Below, piece after piece: positions 60,338 to 64,000 of a stretch of 64,000 nt of DNA (position 1 is the first letter of the stretch; each line of letters begins with the position of its first letter). Under the pieces are notes generated by a model. It did no database searches and was not told the origin of the DNA. It saw only the letters and a program-made list of their open reading frames with translations. Source of the DNA: Bacillus changyiensis (lineage in GTDB: Bacteria > Bacillota > Bacilli > Bacillales > Bacillaceae); the NCBI RefSeq assembly GCF_027706145.1, contig NZ_JAQFWW010000006.1, forward strand, positions 62,001 through 126,000, in the 5' to 3' direction. Both the position numbers and the translations under genes were made by a program.

Positions 60338-60793
60338 ACACAAACACAAAATGAAAGGCAGACAACCCTCGTCAGTCAGATAAGTTCTAGTCAATCTTTG
60401 ATGTTAACCACTCATTGAACACCTTTTCGCATTTAAATAGAAATCCCGCACAACTTACGGTAGATCAATGCTCTAGAAATTTCAATCCACTTTGATCATT
60501 TGATAAACCATTGGGATGCAGTTGAGGTCGACTATGGTTCCCTTGAGAAGCATTGGAATAAAGGCTAGGCTACAGAATCTCAGGGAAACTGAGCATGACA
60601 GTTCTATTCGAGTATAAGAAATGCAAAAAGGTGATGATACAGAAACAATGCGATTTGAAAAATAGAGAAAAAGTCTTACGGAACCTCATTCATACATTTG
60701 ATGAAAGAGGTTCCACCTTTACTTACTGCACTATTTTTGTTTTCAATACTGTACAATTGAATTTGCAGTAAGTTCACTTGTAAAGATCACAAA
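60338..60793. other. Intergenic region between yclM and the LevR-like gene
   Basis: 456 bp with no intact gene. A terminator-like stem GGAACCTC (60679-60686) / GAGGTTCC (60704-60711) is present but lacks a good T-tract. A minus-strand open stretch of about 25 codons (reading AGFLFKCEKVFNEW) near 60385-60460 looks protein-like but has no start. The segment may hold remnants of a lost gene. Confidence 0.4.
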
Positions 60794-60807
60794 TGTAATC
60801 GTTTACA
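60794..60807 (+). promoter_or_regulatory. cre-like site upstream of the LevR-like gene
   Basis: TGTAATCGTTTACA matches the cre consensus TGnAARCGnnnnCA with one mismatch (T for R). It lies 17 bp before the start codon, so CcpA binding would block transcription of the activator in glucose. Confidence 0.6.
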
Positions 60808-60824
60808 AAAAAGGTGGGTCATAC

Positions 60825-63602
60825 ATGTTAAAAAAAGATTTGCTTTCATATCTTGAGGAAGAAACGTGTCATTTTGACTTGGACAAGCCATCTGTGACAT
60901 TTACGGCAGTGGAAATATCGAAAATCTTTCATGTCAAACGGAATACGGTCAGCCATTATTTAAATCAACTTGTTCATGAGGGGCTCGTTATCAAGATTAA
61001 TACAAGACCCGTTTACTTTTTAAGTCGAAAAATTTTTGAGGAGAAGAAGTTTCAACTTTCGACTTGTATATTTGATAGTTTTCAAGAATTAAAAGAGTCG
61101 GAGCCGATATCTGTAATCGACTTAGATCTGTTTGACCAATTAATTGGTGCAGATGGAAGTTTAAAGAGAGCAATTGAACAAATTAAGACATCGGTTTGTT
61201 ATCCGGACGGGTTGCCGATTATTTTACACGGGCCAACAGGTGTAGGAAAAAGTTATATGGCGAATTTGATTTACCAATACAGTTTGGAAAAAGGCATTCT
61301 TCCGAAAAATGCCCCGTTTATTAGCTTTAATTGTGCACAATATGCCAATAATGCTGAACTATTGTCAAGCAACTTGTTTGGTTATGTAAAAGGCGCCTTT
61401 ACCGGTGCTGATGCGACAAAACGGGGGTTGCTTGATGCAGCAGATGGTGGCATCTTATTTTTAGATGAAGTTCATCGGCTAAATGAAGAAGGACAAGAAA
61501 AATTATTCACATTTCTTGATCAAGGAATCTTTCGGCGAATGGGAGAAAGCGAAGGCGAACATCAAGCGAATGTACGTCTTATTTTTGCTACAACTGAGGA
61601 GTTGGAAAGAAGTTTCCTCCGTACATTCCTGCGACGAATTCCCATCAAAGTCTGGATTCCAGGTCTTGATGAACGAGGAGAAAAAGAAAAAAAACAATTT
61701 GTCTATCTATTTTTGATAAATGAAGCACAAAAGCTTCGGCTTCCACTGCGAATATCTACAAGGGCACTTGATGCCTTGACGAAACACCATTATGACGGAA
61801 ACATGGGGGAGTTAAAAAACCTTATCAAATATATCGCTGCTTCCGCGTTTATAAAAAAGGAAGCGCAGAAAAAAGAAGTGTCAATTACACTGCTTGACTT
61901 ACCGGAAAACATTTTGGAAGACACGATTCGTTATACTGACAGCAAATATAAGCAAAATCATGAGATCATTATCTCACCAAATACAACATTGGATCAATTA
62001 TTTAAATCAAGTACTTCATATTTAAGTCAAATCAAAACAACCTATTCTCACATCCTGAAATTTTACGAAGAACACCAATCTACAAACTTTGATCGCCCAA
62101 TTTTTGAAAAATATATATTTAATGAAACAAATCTCCTATTTGACAACCTCATCTTTCATGCGTCAAAAAAACATGCGGGAGTCATGATGGAATTAACGAC
62201 AGTAAATGTCCAAGAAATCTTTCACCATCTTGAAAACATGTTTAATGTTAGATTTAATGGCAACAGTGTGTATGCAATGGCATACTTTCTTTATTACAAA
62301 GGCAATGCAGAATTGCAGTTGGTAAAAAAACAAAAAACCGTAATTGAAAATTTGTCTAAGTTTGTAGATTTAAACTATAAAATAGAGAAACAGTTGGCTA
62401 AACAGCTTGTTCATTTTATCGAAAGTAAGCTTGACGTAAAATTATATAAAATGGATAAAATCTTTCTTACCTTTTACTTGCGGAGTATCGCAATGGAACA
62501 GACAAATAACAAAGTAAAAGCCATCATTCTCGCTCACGGCTATGCAACCGCCTCAAGTATTGCCAATGTTGCGAACCGTTTACTCCACAAAAATATGTTT
62601 GAAGCATTCGATATGCCAATTGATGTTTCCGTCGAAGACATTGCAGCACAAGTGTTGAATTATATTGAACACAATGATGTCTCCAAAGGTCTCGTGATTT
62701 TGGTCGATATGGGGTCATTAAAAGATATCTACTCACAATTCAAAATGCATATCAATGGACCGATTGTCATTATGAATCATGTTTCAACACAGATGGCACT
62801 TTATCTCGGAGACATGCTTAACAAAGATTTGTATTTGGAAGATATGATTGAGAGACTTCAAGCTGCTAATCAAACAGAATATAGCATCATTTATCCTGAA
62901 ACAAAGAAAGAAAAAGTAATTGTCACATCATGTATGACAGGAATGGGAACAGCGATCCAAATTCAGAAACTGCTTACAGCAAGCATTCCAGAAGATTTAG
63001 AAATAAAGGTGATGGCCCATGACTACAATCGGTTAAAAGAGCATGGTACATCTGAGGCAATTTTTCAAATGTATCAAGTGCTTGCAGTGATTGGGACTGC
63101 AGACCCGGGGCTTGATCAAATCGCTTACATTTCTCTTGAAGATTTGATCTCTGGTCAAGGAGAAGAAAAGTTCCGCAAAATGTTTCAACCATACTACAGT
63201 AACGAACAAATTCAAGGCATTAATGATAACCTGATTCGAAACTGTTCGCTAGAACGTGTCATTGAATCCCTTACAATATTAGATACAAACAAGATCCTTA
63301 CTCATGTCGAAGAGTTTCTTAACCGGTTAGAATTATTGTTAAATAAACGTCTAGCCAATGTTAAAAAAATCGCTCTCTATGTTCATGTCAGCTGTTTGGT
63401 TGAACGTTTAATCCGGCAAGCTCCAATTGAAAACTATATAAATGCTGAAACATTTAAACAGTGTCAAAAAGATATGATCAATTATATAAAAGAAGCATTT
63501 AGTGTCATAGAATCCATTTATAATGTCAAAATTAATCTTGCTGAAATTGGTTATATTTATGATTATTTAATAGCCGAATCAAGCAATGATAGCGAATTTT
63601 AA
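60825..63602 (+). CDS. LevR-type sigma-54-dependent PTS activator
   Basis: A 925-residue activator. Residues 1-65 are a winged helix-turn-helix. The AAA+ domain has Walker A GPTGVGKS (136-143), the sigma-54-contact loop GAFTGAD (190-196) and Walker B GGILFLDE (208-215). Then come a PRD (about 450-550), an EIIA-Man-like domain (KAIILAHGYATASSIANV with the His near 564), an EIIB-Gat-like domain (VIVTSCMTGMGTA, with Cys) and a C-terminal PRD (about 820-915). Like LevR of the B. subtilis levan operon, it should be switched by PTS phosphorylation and drive the mannose-family PTS operon that begins right after it. ATG 60825 follows AAAGGTGGG. Confidence 0.92.
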   Translation: MLKKDLLSYLEEETCHFDLDKPSVTFTAVEISKIFHVKRNTVSHYLNQLVHEGLVIKINTRPVYFLSRKIFEEKKFQLSTCIFDSFQELKESEPISVIDLDLFDQLIGADGSLKRAIEQIKTSVCYPDGLPIILHGPTGVGKSYMANLIYQYSLEKGILPKNAPFISFNCAQYANNAELLSSNLFGYVKGAFTGADATKRGLLDAADGGILFLDEVHRLNEEGQEKLFTFLDQGIFRRMGESEGEHQANVRLIFATTEELERSFLRTFLRRIPIKVWIPGLDERGEKEKKQFVYLFLINEAQKLRLPLRISTRALDALTKHHYDGNMGELKNLIKYIAASAFIKKEAQKKEVSITLLDLPENILEDTIRYTDSKYKQNHEIIISPNTTLDQLFKSSTSYLSQIKTTYSHILKFYEEHQSTNFDRPIFEKYIFNETNLLFDNLIFHASKKHAGVMMELTTVNVQEIFHHLENMFNVRFNGNSVYAMAYFLYYKGNAELQLVKKQKTVIENLSKFVDLNYKIEKQLAKQLVHFIESKLDVKLYKMDKIFLTFYLRSIAMEQTNNKVKAIILAHGYATASSIANVANRLLHKNMFEAFDMPIDVSVEDIAAQVLNYIEHNDVSKGLVILVDMGSLKDIYSQFKMHINGPIVIMNHVSTQMALYLGDMLNKDLYLEDMIERLQAANQTEYSIIYPETKKEKVIVTSCMTGMGTAIQIQKLLTASIPEDLEIKVMAHDYNRLKEHGTSEAIFQMYQVLAVIGTADPGLDQIAYISLEDLISGQGEEKFRKMFQPYYSNEQIQGINDNLIRNCSLERVIESLTILDTNKILTHVEEFLNRLELLLNKRLANVKKIALYVHVSCLVERLIRQAPIENYINAETFKQCQKDMINYIKEAFSVIESIYNVKINLAEIGYIYDYLIAESSNDSEF

Positions 63603-63604
63603 AA

Positions 63605-63630
63605 GCGTGCCACTAATTTGGCACGCTTCT
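63605..63630 (+). terminator. Terminator hairpin of the LevR-like gene
   Basis: GCGTGCCA (63605-63612), loop CTAATT, TGGCACGC (63619-63626), then TTCTT. Its right arm is also the -24 element of the next promoter. Confidence 0.7.
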
Positions 63631-63634
63631 TGCA
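63618..63634 (+). promoter_or_regulatory. Sigma-54 (SigL) -24/-12 promoter
   Basis: TTGGCAC (63618-63624), five bases, TTGCA (63630-63634): an exact match to the sigma-54 consensus TTGGCACnnnnnTTGCW. It stands 41 bp before the EIIA start codon and directly after the gene for its presumed activator. Confidence 0.93.
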
Positions 63635-63674
63635 CTTTAAATATTGTGAGAAAACGAAGAGGAGGTGATGCTAC

Positions 63675-64000
63675 TTGAGACACTTTGTACTTGCATCCCA
63701 TGGAAAATTTGCTGATGGAATTCTTCATTCACTTGAATTGATAAAAGGTAAACACGAAAACATTAGGACGATTAATGCATACACAAACGAAAATGAAGAC
63801 CTTCAAACACAAATGAACGAATTATTAGAAGATCTTGATGTAAATGACGAACTTGTTGTCGTGACAGACATTTTCGGCGGTAGTATTAACAATGAGTTTA
63901 TGAACCTATTAGATGATAAACGTATTCATGTGATTGCAGGATTGAATTTACCACTTGTCATTGAGCTTGTGACAATGAGTAAGCATGAAAAAGATGTGGT
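63675..64000 (+). CDS. PTS mannose/fructose-family EIIA component (LevD-like), partial
   Basis: The first 108 codons of a gene cut by the right window edge. The EIIA-Man fold is clear: HFVLASHGKFADGILHSLEL with the phosphorylated His9, then ELVVVTDIFGGSINNEFMNL and IHVIAGLNLPLVIELV. The start is TTG 63675 behind GAGGAGGTGATGCTAC. It should be the first gene of a sigma-54-driven operon encoding EIIA, EIIB, EIIC and EIID proteins; the sugar cannot be told from this piece. Confidence 0.92.
   Translation, partial: MRHFVLASHGKFADGILHSLELIKGKHENIRTINAYTNENEDLQTQMNELLEDLDVNDELVVVTDIFGGSINNEFMNLLDDKRIHVIAGLNLPLVIELVTMSKHEKDV

Noticed and set aside
1-64000. CRISPR arrays, tRNA or rRNA genes, intact insertion sequences, prophage genes
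   Set aside because: Looked for regular short repeats, tRNA-like cloverleaf ends, transposase motifs and phage structural genes; none was seen by eye.

Overview
The window looks like a chromosomal piece of a Bacillus of, or close to, the B. subtilis group. The basis is AT-rich low-GC DNA, strong GGAGG-type ribosome binding sites, frequent TTG and GTG starts, and near full-length similarity, from memory, to B. subtilis proteins such as MntH, TopB, LrpC, NasB-NasF, YcnK/J/I, YclN-Q and KipR. No database search was run. As I recall the B. subtilis map, much of the window is an inverted but collinear version of the yda/ydb, ycs, ycn and ycl neighbourhoods, broken by inserted or moved blocks. No rRNA, tRNA, CRISPR array, intact insertion sequence or prophage was seen.

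Layout. 1-3.4 kb: a dicarboxylate/amino-acid symporter (cut by the window edge) behind a c-di-AMP (ydaO/yuaA-type) riboswitch and a palindromic terminator, an AI-2E-family membrane protein (YdbI-like) and an NhaC-family antiporter. 3.4-8.8 kb: EcsC-family protein, MGT-type glycosyltransferase, and a drug-response cassette (AraC/GyrI regulator, stand-alone GyrI-like protein, two-gene ABC exporter). 8.9-13.8 kb: MntR-controlled mntH, a frameshifted acetyltransferase, a small membrane protein, a rap-phr quorum cassette and an MFS exporter. 14-22 kb: topB, queD (apparently inserted), lrpC, an AhpD-like protein, ydzA, the alternative lipid II flippase amj, the stress protein ydaG and a chemoreceptor.

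22-28.5 kb: the 5-oxoprolinase operon pxpA-ycsG-pxpB-pxpC-kipR-lipC and the HAD phosphatase ycsE. 28.5-35.1 kb: an ascorbate-type PTS (EIIC, EIIB, and a PRD regulator carrying EIIA), a MerR-controlled carboxymuconolactone-decarboxylase-like gene and a SLC13-type carboxylate transporter. 35.3-36.7 kb: a decayed toxin-immunity patch (Imm50-like pseudogene, SMI1/KNR4 protein, two small unknown ORFs). 36.7-45.4 kb: nitrate assimilation nasB-C-D-E-F, converting nitrate to ammonium and making the siroheme needed.

45.6-48.5 kb: copper operon ycnK-J-I, divergent from nas. 48.7-55 kb: Bax-inhibitor-like protein, gabD, yczG, ycnE-ycnD and ycnC-ycnB. 55-60.3 kb: Fur-type-controlled siderophore importer yclN-O-P-Q (petrobactin type) and aspartokinase yclM. 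60.8-64 kb: a LevR-type sigma-54 activator and the start of a mannose-family PTS operon with a consensus -24/-12 promoter that overlaps the activator gene's terminator hairpin.

The most notable non-coding signals are the c-di-AMP riboswitch, the terminator/sigma-54 promoter overlap, a 19-bp-spacer MerR promoter, a 21-bp palindrome in the pxp leader, and an inferred non-ATG start for the chemoreceptor.
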